Below are positions 37,423 through 45,839 of a DNA stretch of 64,000 nt, piece after piece. Location of the stretch: positions 4,936,925 to 5,000,924 of the forward strand of contig NZ_CAXUQC020000001.1 in the NCBI RefSeq assembly GCF_964253025.1, in the 5' to 3' direction. Numbering within the stretch: position 1 is the stretch's first letter; every line of letters starts with the position of its first letter. The notes under the pieces are model-generated. The model was not told where the DNA came from, ran no database searches, and worked only from the letters and a program-made list of their open reading frames with translations. This DNA is from Rhizobacter sp964253025. Lineage in GTDB: Bacteria; Pseudomonadota; Gammaproteobacteria; Burkholderiales; Burkholderiaceae_C. The position numbers and the translations under genes are program-made.

Positions 37423-38541
37423 TCAGGGGCGGCGGGAGCTGCTCAGGTAGCGCTTGCGCCAGAAGAACCAGCCGAGGGCGGTTCCCACGACGGCCATGAA
37501 CGCCGTGGCCATCCACACGCCGGTGGCGCTGTGGATCAGCGGCAGGCCGTCGAAGTTCATGCCGAAGAATCCGGTGACCAGGTTCAGCGGCATGAAGATG
37601 GCGGTGAGCACGGTGAGCGTGCGCATGATGTCGTTCGTGCGGTTGCTCTGGGCCGAGAAGTGCATCTGCACCGCCGCCTCCGCCGAGGACTCCAGGCGCC
37701 GCACGTGTGACAGCACCCGTTCGATGTGCTCAAGAACGTCGCGCGACCGAACGCGCAGCAGTTCCCGCTCGCGGGCCGCCTGCGGATCCGATTCGTTGGG
37801 CCATTCTTCAAGGGCGTCGATCCATTCGACCACCGCGCTCCGCTGGTCTTCGCAGGTGTCCTCCAGCATGTGAAGCGCGTTGCGCGACTCCAGGAACACC
37901 TGCCAGCTGTCGAAATGGCTGCGCGGGTTGAGGAGCTCCTGCTGCAGGTAGCCGAGCTGCCGGGTGAGCAGGCGGCGCAGCTCGAGGTAGCTGTCGACCA
38001 TGTGGTTGATCATGCGCAGCATGAGGTCTGCCGGGGTGCTGGGCAGTCGCAGCATGCCCTGCCGGACTTCCGACCGCGCCTCCGCGCCGACCGTCATCTG
38101 CTGCAGCTTGTTGGCGAAGTGGTCGCGCACCATGCAGTCGGTCGGATGGACGGTCAGCAGCACGCGGTCAAAGACGGCGAAACCGACCGGGCTCGTGTCG
38201 ATGGAGGCCAGGGCCACCTTGGCGGTCGAATTGGTGCCGGTCTGGTCGTCGAGAAACAAGCCCGTCGTGCCCGCCCCGGCGGCCAGGCGACGGAACACCA
38301 TCATGTCGTACCAGGAGGTGTAGTCGAAGTGCGAGGGCAGCTGGCTGTTGAGCAGGTCGGAGATGTGCAGGTCGACCAGTTGCCCGCCGGTCCAGCGCTG
38401 CAAGGCGGCCTGCAAGGTGGCTGCATTGACCTCGAACTCTCGGCGCGCCGAGCCGATCCACAGGTAGCCCGTGGCCGGCACCTGGGCCGGCAACTCCGTC
38501 AGCTCGGTGAACTGGTCAGCCCGGACATGGAAGATGCGCAT
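37423..38541 (-). CDS. CorA family divalent-metal transporter
   Basis: A 372-residue CorA-type channel for Mg2+, Co2+ or Zn2+. A long cytoplasmic N-terminal domain with helical stalk (LIHRVLSHVRRLE region, about 190-300) leads to two C-terminal membrane helices. The first ends in the signature FFGMNFDGLP and the second is WMATAFMAVVGTALGWFFW, followed by a basic tail. The GMN motif is intact, so transport activity is expected; members with this N-terminus include zinc exporters (ZntB-like), so the direction and ion are open. It lies six bases downstream of hemB and is probably in its transcript. Because HemB here is of the magnesium-binding type, Mg2+ would make functional sense. Confidence 0.9.
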   Translation of the reverse strand: MRIFHVRADQFTELTELPAQVPATGYLWIGSARREFEVNAATLQAALQRWTGGQLVDLHISDLLNSQLPSHFDYTSWYDMMVFRRLAAGAGTTGLFLDDQTGTNSTAKVALASIDTSPVGFAVFDRVLLTVHPTDCMVRDHFANKLQQMTVGAEARSEVRQGMLRLPSTPADLMLRMINHMVDSYLELRRLLTRQLGYLQQELLNPRSHFDSWQVFLESRNALHMLEDTCEDQRSAVVEWIDALEEWPNESDPQAARERELLRVRSRDVLEHIERVLSHVRRLESSAEAAVQMHFSAQSNRTNDIMRTLTVLTAIFMPLNLVTGFFGMNFDGLPLIHSATGVWMATAFMAVVGTALGWFFWRKRYLSSSRRP

Positions 38542-38547
38542 GCCGGG

Positions 38548-39555
38548 TCAGCGGTTCGCCAGCAGGTGGCGCGCGGCATCGAGGGCAAAGTAGGTCAGCA
38601 CGCCGTCGGCGCCGGCACGCTTGAACGCCAGCAGGCTTTCCATCATGACGGCGTCGTGGTCCAGCCAGCCGTTCTGGGCGGCGGCCTTCAGCATGGCATA
38701 TTCGCCGCTCACCTGGTAGGCGAAGGTCGGCACGCGGAACTCGTCCTTCACGCGCCGCACGATGTCGAGATACGGCAGGCCGGGCTTGACCATCACCATG
38801 TCGGCACCTTCGGCCAGGTCCATGGCGACCTCGCGCAACGCTTCGTCGGTGTTGGCGGGGTCCATCTGGTAGACCTTCTTGTTGCTCTTGCCGAGGTTGG
38901 CCGAGGAGCCGACAGCATCGCGGAAGGGGCCGTAGAAGGCGCTCGCGTACTTGGCGCTGTACGCCATGATGCGGGTGTGGATCAGGCCGCGGCCTTCGAG
39001 CCCGGCCCGGATGGCACCGATGCGGCCGTCCATCATGTCGCTCGGCGCGACGATGTCGACGCCGGCTTCAGCCTGCACGAGCGCCTGGCGCGTCAGCACT
39101 TCGACCGTCTCGTCGTTGAGGATGTAGCCGGTGCTGTCGAGCAGGCCGTCCTGGCCATGCGAGGTGAAGGGGTCGAGCGCCACGTCGGTCAGCACGCCGA
39201 GCTCGGGAAAGCGCTTCTTGAGTTCGCGCACCACGGTCGGCACCAGGCCTTCCGGGTTGGTGGCTTCGCGGCCGTCCTCGGTCTTGAGGGACCCCTCGAT
39301 CACGGGAAACAGCGCCATCACCGGCACGCCGAGGCGCACGCATTCCTCGGCCACCGGCAGCAGCCGGTCGAGGCTCAACCGCTGCACCCCTGGCATCGAC
39401 GCCACATCGTGCGCTTGGTCGCGCCCCGCAAGCACGAACACGGGAAGGATCAGATCGCTCGGATGCAGCCGATGCTCCCGCACCATGGCACGCGTGAATT
39501 CGTCACGGCGCAGGCGGCGCGGACGGGCGGTCGGAAAAGGGGGCGGGGTGTGCAC
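38548..39555 (-). CDS. hemB: Delta-aminolevulinic acid dehydratase (porphobilinogen synthase)
   Basis: A 335-residue enzyme condensing two aminolevulinates to porphobilinogen in heme synthesis. The Schiff-base lysines are in AYSAKYASAFYGP and MVMVKPGLPYLD, with PSDMMDGRIGAIR between. The metal region reads DVALDPFTSHGQDG, with aspartates where zinc enzymes have cysteines, so it is of the Mg2+-dependent class known from Pseudomonas. The start is the GTG at 39555, beginning HTPPPFP; the open frame extends much further upstream but that part crosses the hemJ region. hemJ is divergent on the other side of a structured non-coding interval, and corA follows after six bases. Confidence 0.96.
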   Translation of the reverse strand: MHTPPPFPTARPRRLRRDEFTRAMVREHRLHPSDLILPVFVLAGRDQAHDVASMPGVQRLSLDRLLPVAEECVRLGVPVMALFPVIEGSLKTEDGREATNPEGLVPTVVRELKKRFPELGVLTDVALDPFTSHGQDGLLDSTGYILNDETVEVLTRQALVQAEAGVDIVAPSDMMDGRIGAIRAGLEGRGLIHTRIMAYSAKYASAFYGPFRDAVGSSANLGKSNKKVYQMDPANTDEALREVAMDLAEGADMVMVKPGLPYLDIVRRVKDEFRVPTFAYQVSGEYAMLKAAAQNGWLDHDAVMMESLLAFKRAGADGVLTYFALDAARHLLANR

Positions 39556-39689
39556 GGCAAGGACCTCGGAGAGGGGGATCGCGAAGCGGCACCTGACCGC
39601 AAGACGGGCCGCCCGCAGGGGTGGCGGATACGTGTATTTACGGTGCTCAGGGCCCGTTACGGACAGGCCGCTTCTGCTAAAGTTGTACG

Positions 39690-39800
39690 CGAATGATAGC
39701 CGCAAGGCGGTCATTCCCTGCTTTTCCTCCCTGAGCAGGAGCCTTGCCGTGATGACAGCGATAAGGCTTTTCAGCCCCGGCCCATTGCCGGGGCTTTTTT
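39690..39800 (+). ncRNA. Candidate small RNA with tandem hairpins and terminator
   Basis: Consecutive stem-loops on the plus strand: CCGC/GCGG (39700-39710), CCTGCT/AGCAGG (39717-39739), AGCCTT/AAGGCT (39740-39768, followed by TTTT) and the terminator stem AGCCCCGG/CCGGGGCT ending in six T (39773-39800). No open frame of note is contained. The terminator has no upstream plus-strand gene to serve, since hemB runs the other way. A TAAAGT at 39678-39683 could be the -10. The 5-prime end is uncertain, and no known RNA family is recognised. Confidence 0.5.
39773..39800 (+). terminator. Intrinsic (Rho-independent) terminator
   Basis: AGCCCCGG, a seven-base loop and CCGGGGCT, followed directly by a T-run; the eight-pair G+C stem and U-tract are classical. 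On the minus strand no T-run follows, so it acts on plus-strand transcripts. It is the only such terminator I found in the window. Confidence 0.85.
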
Positions 39801-39990
39801 CATGGCGCCGCGACGACATTACCTGCGACGATTGAACAATCGACGGACCTAGCGCCTGCCATAAATGGAGGGCACTGTGCACCATGAGGCTTGTGCAGCG
39901 CTGCCGCGCAACTGCGACGGCCCACTCAACGGCGGTGATTGCTCGCTCAGTTTTACTGCGGGAATGCAGCGCGACGCCATAATGCCGCGG

Positions 39991-40431
39991 ATGAGCAGCA
40001 TGTACTTGTGGGTCAAAGCCCTGCACCTGATCTTCGTGGCGAGCTGGTTCGCCGGTCTCTTCTACCTGCCCCGCATCTTCGTCAACCTGGCCATGGTGCC
40101 GGCGGACAGCCATGCCGAGCGTGAGCGGCTGTTGCTGATGGCCCGGCGCCTGTACCGGTTCTCGAGCCTGCTGATGGTGCCGGCGCTGCTGCTGGGCCTG
40201 TGGTTGTGGCTGGGCTTCGACCTGTGGAAGGGACCGGGCAATGGCTGGTTGCATGCCAAGCTGACCTTGGTGGTGCTGGCCCTTGGCTACCACCACGCCT
40301 GCCGATCGCTGTTGCGCAAGTTCGAGACCTTCGCGAACAAGCGAAGCGACCGCTGGTTCCGCGTGTTCAATGAAGTTGCGGTGCTGATCTTCGCGGCCAT
40401 CGTCGTGCTGGTGGTGGTCAAGCCCTTCTGA
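39991..40431 (+). CDS. hemJ: HemJ/CopD-family protoporphyrinogen IX oxidase-like protein
   Basis: A 146-residue inner-membrane protein with four helices, matching HemJ (UPF0093), which oxidises protoporphyrinogen to protoporphyrin late in heme synthesis. Key features are YLWVKALHLIFVASWFAGL with its essential histidine, LPRIFVNLA, an RRLYRFSSLL segment and WLHAKLTLVVLALGYHH with the conserved lysine. CopD-type copper proteins share the fold, but this short form and the hemB neighbour favour HemJ. The start could be 39982, 39991 or 40000; the last directly begins the conserved block. The VanZ gene follows after three bases. Confidence 0.82.
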   Translation: MSSMYLWVKALHLIFVASWFAGLFYLPRIFVNLAMVPADSHAERERLLLMARRLYRFSSLLMVPALLLGLWLWLGFDLWKGPGNGWLHAKLTLVVLALGYHHACRSLLRKFETFANKRSDRWFRVFNEVAVLIFAAIVVLVVVKPF

Positions 40432-40434
40432 TCC

Positions 40435-41607
40435 ATGGCTCCGGCGCGCCATCGCAGCTCTGCCGCGCCGCTGGCGGCGCTGTATGCCGCGCTGATCGCC
40501 TACGCGAGCCTTTCCCCCTTCACCGGCTGGAGCGTGCCGGCTGGCCTTTCGCTGGCGGGCTGGGTGCAGTTGCCGTGGCCCCGCTACTGGACGCCGTTCG
40601 ATGTGGTGTCCAACCTGCTGGGCTACATGCCGCTCGGGGCCCTGCTGTTTGGCGCCGTCGTGCGCAGCGGGGGGCGTGTCGGGGTGGCACTGGCGGGGGC
40701 CGCCGCCGGTGGCGCCGTGCTGTCCTTCATGCTCGAGGCCCTACAGAACCTGCTGCCGCAGCGTGTGCCGTCCAGCCTCGACTGGGTGCTCAACGCCGGA
40801 GGCACTTTCCTCGGTGTGCTCTTCGCGTGGAGCGTCCATGCCCTCGGCGGGCTGGACCGGTGGCAGGTCCTGCGGGACCGCTGGTTCATTGGTCACAGCG
40901 CAGGGGGCATCGCTCTGCTGCTGCTCTGGCCGCTGGGCCTGCTGTTCCCCACGCCCGTGCCCTTCGGGCTGGGACAGGTGCTGATTCGCCTGCAGGAGGC
41001 GATGGGGGCCGCACTCGCGGCGACGCCCTGGGAGGCCTGGGCAGAGGGGTGGCTGACGGCCCAGGCGTCGTTCACGCCCTTGTCGCGCGCCAGTGAATGG
41101 CTGGTGGTGGTGCTGGGCGCGCTGGCCCCGTGCCTCGTCGCCTTTGCCATCGTGCCGCCCGGCTGGCGGCGTCTGGTGCTGGTCGTCGGCGCGGTGCTCC
41201 TCGGCACGCTGTCGATGACGCTGTCGACGGCCTTGAACTTCGGCCCGCAGCATGCGCTGACCTGGATCACGCCGCCCACCGTGCCCGGCCTGGCCGCGGC
41301 GCTCGTAACCGGCATGCTGGCCTGGCGGCTGCCCCGGCGAGGGGCGGCTGCCGCCGGGTTGATCGCGTTGACCGCGCTCGTGCTGCTCGTGGCGCAGGCC
41401 CCGAGCGACCCCTACTATGCCGAGAGCTTGCTGGCCTGGGAACAGGGGCGTTTCATCCGCTTCCATGGCGCCGCACAGTGGGTCGGATGGCTGTGGCCGT
41501 ACGTGGCGCTCGGGTACCTCTTCGGTCGGGTGGTCGCACGCGACGGGCCACCGCGCGAGCGTCGCGGCATTGCGCGCAACGGCGCCGAGCCCGGCGTCAG
41601 TCCGTAG
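40435..41607 (+). CDS. VanZ family membrane protein, long form
   Basis: A 390-residue integral membrane protein whose first 130 residues match VanZ (LIAYASLSPF, then PFDVVSNLLGYMPLGALL and MLEALQNLLPQRVPSSLDWVLN), a family known from teicoplanin resistance and present in many bacteria without a proven biochemical role. About six further membrane helices follow, to residue 370, making it two to three times longer than VanZ itself; that part is of unknown nature. It starts three bases after hemJ and ends nine bases before the ferredoxin gene, so a four-gene transcript from 39991 to 42565 is likely. Confidence 0.82.
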   Translation: MAPARHRSSAAPLAALYAALIAYASLSPFTGWSVPAGLSLAGWVQLPWPRYWTPFDVVSNLLGYMPLGALLFGAVVRSGGRVGVALAGAAAGGAVLSFMLEALQNLLPQRVPSSLDWVLNAGGTFLGVLFAWSVHALGGLDRWQVLRDRWFIGHSAGGIALLLLWPLGLLFPTPVPFGLGQVLIRLQEAMGAALAATPWEAWAEGWLTAQASFTPLSRASEWLVVVLGALAPCLVAFAIVPPGWRRLVLVVGAVLLGTLSMTLSTALNFGPQHALTWITPPTVPGLAAALVTGMLAWRLPRRGAAAAGLIALTALVLLVAQAPSDPYYAESLLAWEQGRFIRFHGAAQWVGWLWPYVALGYLFGRVVARDGPPRERRGIARNGAEPGVSP

Positions 41608-41616
41608 AATCGACGA

Positions 41617-41943
41617 ATGAGCTATTTCGAGCGTCACATCTTCTTCTGCCTCAACCAGCGCGACAAGTCTGAAGCCAGCTGCGGTGACCACGACGCGCAG
41701 GGCGCGTTCGACCACTGCAAGCACCGCGTCAAGGCCGAAGGCCTGGCGGGCCCGGGCGGCGTGCGCGTCAACAAGGCCGGCTGCCTTGATCGATGCGCCG
41801 GCGGACCGGTCGCGGTCGTCTACCCCGAGGCTGTCTGGTACACCTACGTGGACCGCAGCGACATCGATGAAATCGTCGAATCGCACTTGAAGAACGGCGT
41901 GGTGGTCGAGCGGCTGGTGCTGCCGCCCACCGTGGGCCGTTGA
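41617..41943 (+). CDS. (2Fe-2S) ferredoxin, thioredoxin-like fold
   Basis: A 108-residue protein of the thioredoxin-like [2Fe-2S] ferredoxin group (Shethna type, also fused to NuoE). Cysteines are spaced as C11 and C22 in the N-terminal loop (FCLNQRDKSEASCG) and CLDRC in the second loop, the four ligands expected for one cluster; the VRVNKAGCLDRC and AVVYPEAVWY segments are characteristic. It should be a soluble electron carrier; its partner is unknown. It is the third gene of the hemJ-vanZ-ferredoxin-hydrolase run, and a link with the oxidation of protoporphyrinogen by HemJ is conceivable but unproven. Confidence 0.85.
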   Translation: MSYFERHIFFCLNQRDKSEASCGDHDAQGAFDHCKHRVKAEGLAGPGGVRVNKAGCLDRCAGGPVAVVYPEAVWYTYVDRSDIDEIVESHLKNGVVVERLVLPPTVGR

Positions 41944-41953
41944 GGGGTCGCGC

Positions 41954-42565
41954 ATGCCGACCTCACGACGCGAGACCCTTCCCGGCCCGGCGGGTGCGAT
42001 CGAGTGCGTCATCGACACGCCGGACGCGCCGCCGCGCGGCGTGGCCGTCGTGTGCCATCCTCACCCGTTGCAGGGCGGTACCCTCGACAACAAGGTGGCA
42101 GCCACCTTGGCCCGGGCCTTCGTGCAGCTGGGCTACCGCGCGGTTCGCCTGAACTTTCGCGGGGTCGGGGCCTCAGAGGGCCAGTGGGACGAGGGCCGGG
42201 GTGAAGTCGACGACACCCTGGCCGTCATTGCGGCGCACCGTGATCCGGCCTTGCCGCTCGCGCTGGCCGGTTTTTCGTTCGGCGGGTTCGTGGCGTCACA
42301 AGCGGCCGCGATGCTGCCCGACGACCAGAAGCCCGTCGGCCTCGTGCTGGTCGGTCCGTCAACCCAGAAACAGCAGGTGCCGAACGTTCCGGCCGACACC
42401 CTCGTGATCCACGGCGAGGCGGACGACATCGTGCCGCTGTCCGCCACGCTCGACTGGGCGCGCTCACAGGCGCTTCCGGTCGTCGTCGTTCCGGGGGCCG
42501 GCCACTTCTTCCATGGCCAGCTGCCGCTGCTCAAGAGCCTGGTGGTGCGCGGCTGGTCGCATTGA
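41954..42565 (+). CDS. Alpha/beta hydrolase
   Basis: A 203-residue soluble hydrolase of the short dienelactone/YtmA-like group. It begins with a CHPHPLQGGTLDNKV loop, has the nucleophile elbow GFSFGGFVA (serine between two glycines in the usual G-x-S-x-G form), an aspartate in HGEADDIVPL and a catalytic histidine in GAGHFFHGQ. The substrate is unknown. It starts ten bases after the ferredoxin gene and ends the run; a D-alanyl-D-alanine carboxypeptidase gene follows after 91 bp with its own leader. Confidence 0.85.
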   Translation: MPTSRRETLPGPAGAIECVIDTPDAPPRGVAVVCHPHPLQGGTLDNKVAATLARAFVQLGYRAVRLNFRGVGASEGQWDEGRGEVDDTLAVIAAHRDPALPLALAGFSFGGFVASQAAAMLPDDQKPVGLVLVGPSTQKQQVPNVPADTLVIHGEADDIVPLSATLDWARSQALPVVVVPGAGHFFHGQLPLLKSLVVRGWSH

Positions 42566-42656
42566 CCGCTGTACGAGGAACCATCGGGACGTGCCTCATT
42601 CGATCCGCAGCTTCACCGCTGCGGAGTCTGCCAACCTTTGCTGAATTGCCTGCCTC

Positions 42657-43841
42657 ATGAAAAGAACCATCGCCGTATTCCTGGCGCTGTGCTGCACCAC
42701 CCTCGCCACATGGGCCCAGATGCCTTCGCCGCCCGAAGTGGCCGCGAAGAGCTACATCCTGCTCGACCTCACCACCGGGCAGACGCTGGCCGAGCGTGAG
42801 GGCGATGCCCAGGCCGATCCCGCCTCGCTGACCAAGCTCATGACCGCCTACGTGGTGTTCACCGCACTGCGCGAACACAAGCTGACCCTCGAGCAGCCCC
42901 TGCCGGTGTCGCTGCGGGCATGGGAAGAACGCAAGGGTGGCGGCTCGCTCATGTTCGTGGAGCCGCGGATGACGCCCAAGGTGTCGGACCTGCTGCGCGG
43001 CATGATCGTCAACTCCGGCAACGACGCCTCGGTGGTGCTCGCCGAAGGGGTGGCTGGTACGGTCGACCAGTTCGTGGCCATGATGAACCGTCAGGCGCAG
43101 GCGTTCGGACTCAAGAACACGCAGTTCCGCAACGTGACGGGCCTCACCGAGGCAGGCCACCACAGCTCGGCGCGCGACTTGGCCGTGATCGCCAGCCGCA
43201 TCATCATCGACTTCCCCGAGTACTACCCGATCTACTCGACGCGCAAGTACCGGTTCGAGGGCTCTCCCGCCTCCAACGAGAACAACCGCAACGTGCTGCT
43301 CCAGCGTGATCCGAGTGTCGACGGCATGAAGACGGGCTACACCCAGGCGGCCGGCTACTGCCTCGTGGCATCGGCGCAGCGCGATTTTCCGAACCTCGGC
43401 GCCGCCGGCAGTGCCGGTGGCAAGCGTCGCCTGCTGAGCGTGGTGCTCGGCACGGCGTCGATGGACGCGCGCGCCAACGAGAGCCAGAAGCTGCTGAACT
43501 GGGGCTTCCAGGCCTTCGACACGGTGCGCCTGTTCGAGGCCAACCGGGCCATCACGACCGTACCGGTGTGGAAGGGCCAGCTCGACGAAGCCAAGCTCGG
43601 CAGCACCGGCGGCTTGTTCGTCAGCGTGCCCAAGGGCGAAGGCGCCAAGCTGCAGACCCGCATCGAGCGGACCGACCCGCTGGTCGCGCCGCTGACCAAG
43701 GGCCAGAAGGTCGGCACCGTGCGGGTGACCACGGCGTCGGGCGCGGCGGTCGCCGAGCGGCCGCTGGTCGTGCTGGAGGCGGTCGAGGAAGCCGGCATCC
43801 TGGGACGCGCATGGGATGCGCTCCGGCTCTGGATCAAGTAA
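42657..43841 (+). CDS. dacC: D-alanyl-D-alanine carboxypeptidase (PBP5/6 type)
   Basis: A 394-residue periplasmic DD-carboxypeptidase that trims the terminal D-alanine of peptidoglycan stem peptides. A signal peptide covers 1-20. The three active-site motifs are SLTK, SGN and KTG (in PASLTKLM, NSGNDAS and MKTGYT). A C-terminal beta domain and an amphipathic end helix (LGRAWDALRLWIK) that anchors the protein to the membrane complete the PBP5/6 layout. The next gene, a D-amino-acid aminotransferase, starts 32 bp later, a common pairing in this order of bacteria that may recycle released D-alanine. Confidence 0.95.
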   Translation: MKRTIAVFLALCCTTLATWAQMPSPPEVAAKSYILLDLTTGQTLAEREGDAQADPASLTKLMTAYVVFTALREHKLTLEQPLPVSLRAWEERKGGGSLMFVEPRMTPKVSDLLRGMIVNSGNDASVVLAEGVAGTVDQFVAMMNRQAQAFGLKNTQFRNVTGLTEAGHHSSARDLAVIASRIIIDFPEYYPIYSTRKYRFEGSPASNENNRNVLLQRDPSVDGMKTGYTQAAGYCLVASAQRDFPNLGAAGSAGGKRRLLSVVLGTASMDARANESQKLLNWGFQAFDTVRLFEANRAITTVPVWKGQLDEAKLGSTGGLFVSVPKGEGAKLQTRIERTDPLVAPLTKGQKVGTVRVTTASGAAVAERPLVVLEAVEEAGILGRAWDALRLWIK

Positions 43842-43873
43842 CCTGAGCGGTCCCCACCCCGGCCGGAGGCGCC

Positions 43874-44749
43874 ATGCATGCGATTCCTGACAGCCTGTGC
43901 TACCTGAACGGTGAGTTCGGCCCGCTGGCCCAGGCCCGGGTCTCCGTGCTCGACCGCGGGTTCCTCTTCGGCGACGGCATCTACGAGGCGATGCCTGTGT
44001 ACGGCAAGCGGATCTTCCGCTTCGAGGAGCACATGGCCCGCCTCGGCCGCAGCCTTGCCAAGGTGCGCATCGCCAACCCGCACACCACCGCCGAATGGCT
44101 GGCGATGTGCCGCGAGCTGATCACCGCTCACGAGGCGGACAACCAGCTTGTCTATCTGCAGGTGACGCGTGGCGTCGCCCCCCGTGACCACGCCATGCCG
44201 GCGGACGTCGCCCCCACCGTGTTCGCCATGACGAGCCCGCTGCGCTCGCCCACGGCCGAGCAACGGCACCACGGGGTCGAATGTGTCACGGCGCGGGATT
44301 TCCGCTGGGAGCGGGCGGACATCAAATCCATCTCGCTGCTTGGCAATGTGCTGGCGCGCCAGATGTCGGTCGACCAGGGTGCGGCCGAAACCATCCTCTT
44401 TCGCAACGGGCAGCTGACCGAGGCCTCCAGCAGCAACGTATGGATCGCCTCTGAAGGGGCGTTGCTGGGCCCGGCCAAGAGCGAGTTCGTGCTCGAGGGC
44501 GTGCGCTACGACCTGCTACGCGATCTGTGCGAGGAGGAGGGCATCGCCTACAACCTGCGGCCCCTGACGGAGGCCGAGGTGCTGGCGGCCGATGAGGTGC
44601 TCCTGAGTTCGGCCACCAAGGAGGTGCTCCCGGTCACTCGCATCGATGGCGAGCCCGTCGGCCACGGCGCCCTGCGGGGCAAGCCGGGGCCGGTGTATGG
44701 GCGTCTCTACGAGGCCTACCAGCGCGCCAAGGCGATGCAGTCGGTGTGA
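43874..44749 (+). CDS. dat: D-amino acid aminotransferase
   Basis: A 291-residue PLP enzyme of fold type IV that transfers the amino group of D-alanine and other D-amino acids to 2-oxoacids. The fold-IV pattern is clear: VSVLDRGFLFGDGIYE, the PLP lysine in DIKSISLLGNVLA and LTEASSSNVW. D-specificity over branched-chain or ADC-lyase members is inferred from the family signature and from the dacC neighbour, which releases D-alanine. It lies between dacC and ybeD in the conserved dacC-dat-ybeD-lipB-lipA order. Confidence 0.9.
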   Translation: MHAIPDSLCYLNGEFGPLAQARVSVLDRGFLFGDGIYEAMPVYGKRIFRFEEHMARLGRSLAKVRIANPHTTAEWLAMCRELITAHEADNQLVYLQVTRGVAPRDHAMPADVAPTVFAMTSPLRSPTAEQRHHGVECVTARDFRWERADIKSISLLGNVLARQMSVDQGAAETILFRNGQLTEASSSNVWIASEGALLGPAKSEFVLEGVRYDLLRDLCEEEGIAYNLRPLTEAEVLAADEVLLSSATKEVLPVTRIDGEPVGHGALRGKPGPVYGRLYEAYQRAKAMQSV

Positions 44750-44788
44750 GTGAGTTGAAATCCGGGGCCGCAGCCCCATGTGCCGTCG

Positions 44789-45076
44789 ATGAGTTTTCAA
44801 ATGCAAGACATTCCTCCCGAGCAGTCGCTCATCGAATACCCGTCGAAGTTCCCCATCAAGGTCATGGGCCAGAACGTCGACGGCTACGTCGAGGCCATCA
44901 CGCGCATCGCGGTGCAGTTCGATCCCGGGTTCGACCCGGCCACCGTGGAGTTGCGCCCCAGCAAGGGCAACAACTACCTGGGCATCACGCTCATCATCAC
45001 GGCCACGAGCCGCGAGCAGCTCGATGAGCTCTATCGCACCCTCACGACCCACCCGATGGTCAAGATGGTGCTCTGA
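44789..45076 (+). CDS. ybeD: YbeD/DUF493 family protein
   Basis: A 95-residue ACT-like protein (DUF493) that nearly always precedes lipB. The fold begins LIEYPSKFPIKVMG and continues ELRPSKGNNYLGITLIITATS, ending MVKMVL, as in the E. coli protein. Its role is unknown, although lipoate or amino-acid sensing has been proposed from the ACT-like structure. The ATG at 44789 is taken; a GTG nine bases earlier is in frame. lipB starts 44 bp downstream. Confidence 0.9.
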   Translation: MSFQMQDIPPEQSLIEYPSKFPIKVMGQNVDGYVEAITRIAVQFDPGFDPATVELRPSKGNNYLGITLIITATSREQLDELYRTLTTHPMVKMVL

Positions 45077-45120
45077 CCGCTCTCGTTCCACGGACCGCCT
45101 CGCCGGGCGGTCGTCCTCCG

Positions 45121-45813
45121 ATGACCGATGCCCCTCGCGCCCCCCGCCCGCCTGCCACCTTGCGCTGGATGGGTCGCGTCGATTACGAGCCGACGCTTGC
45201 GGCCATGCGTGCCTTCACCGAGGCGCGCACACCCGACACGCCCGATGAGATCTGGCTCTGCGAGCACCCGCCGGTCTACACCCAGGGCCAGGCGGGACGC
45301 CCCGAGCACCTGCTCGACGCCGCGGGAATTCCCGTCGTGCAGACGAACCGGGGCGGACAGGTGACCTACCATGGCCCGGGCCAGGTCGTGGCCTACCCCT
45401 TGATCGACCTGCGGGCGCTGGGCATCTTCGTCAAGGAATACGTCTACCGGCTGGAACATGCGGTGCTCAAGACGCTGGAGGGGTTCGACATCACCGGACA
45501 CCGGGTGCCGGGCGCGCCGGGGATCTACGTCAACCTCGCCGACCCGGGTGGACACGCGGCGCTCACCTGGCCGCGCCCCGAGCCCTTCCAGGGGCTGGGC
45601 AAGATCGCCGCACTCGGCATCAAGGTGAGCCGCAACTGCACCTACCACGGCGTGGCCCTGAACGTCGACATGGACCTGAAGCCCTTCCAGGGCATCAATC
45701 CCTGCGGTTACGCAAGCCTGCAGACAGTCGACTTGGCTACACTGGGCGTCCGCACCGACTGGACGACCGTTGCACAACGATTGGGCGACCGGCTGGTGTC
45801 CCACCTGGGTTGA
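45121..45813 (+). CDS. lipB: Octanoyltransferase LipB
   Basis: A 230-residue enzyme transferring octanoyl from acyl-carrier protein to lipoyl domains, the first step of endogenous lipoate synthesis. The catalytic lysine is in GLGKIAALGIKV and the acyl-accepting cysteine in INPCGYASLQT. GGQVTYHGPGQVVAYP and the CEHPPVYTQGQ segment are diagnostic. An insertion near 145-160 (ADPGGHAALTW) is somewhat longer than in E. coli. lipA follows after 26 bp. Confidence 0.95.
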   Translation: MTDAPRAPRPPATLRWMGRVDYEPTLAAMRAFTEARTPDTPDEIWLCEHPPVYTQGQAGRPEHLLDAAGIPVVQTNRGGQVTYHGPGQVVAYPLIDLRALGIFVKEYVYRLEHAVLKTLEGFDITGHRVPGAPGIYVNLADPGGHAALTWPRPEPFQGLGKIAALGIKVSRNCTYHGVALNVDMDLKPFQGINPCGYASLQTVDLATLGVRTDWTTVAQRLGDRLVSHLG

Positions 45814-45839
45814 ACCCCAGTCGCTGCAGAGAAAACCCG

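Larger units (their letters stand above)
39556..39990. other. hemB-hemJ divergent intergenic region
   Basis: A 435-bp stretch without a convincing protein gene. It must hold the hemB promoter (minus strand) and that of hemJ (plus strand). Its middle contains a candidate small RNA with an intrinsic terminator (see 39690-39800). The part from 39800 to 39990 shows no clear site; short in-frame upstream codons for hemJ lack homology. Confidence 0.6.

Noticed and set aside
39556..40452. N-terminal extension of hemB across the hemJ gene
   Set aside because: The extra residues match nothing and overlap a conserved divergent gene; the GTG at 39555 gives the family length.
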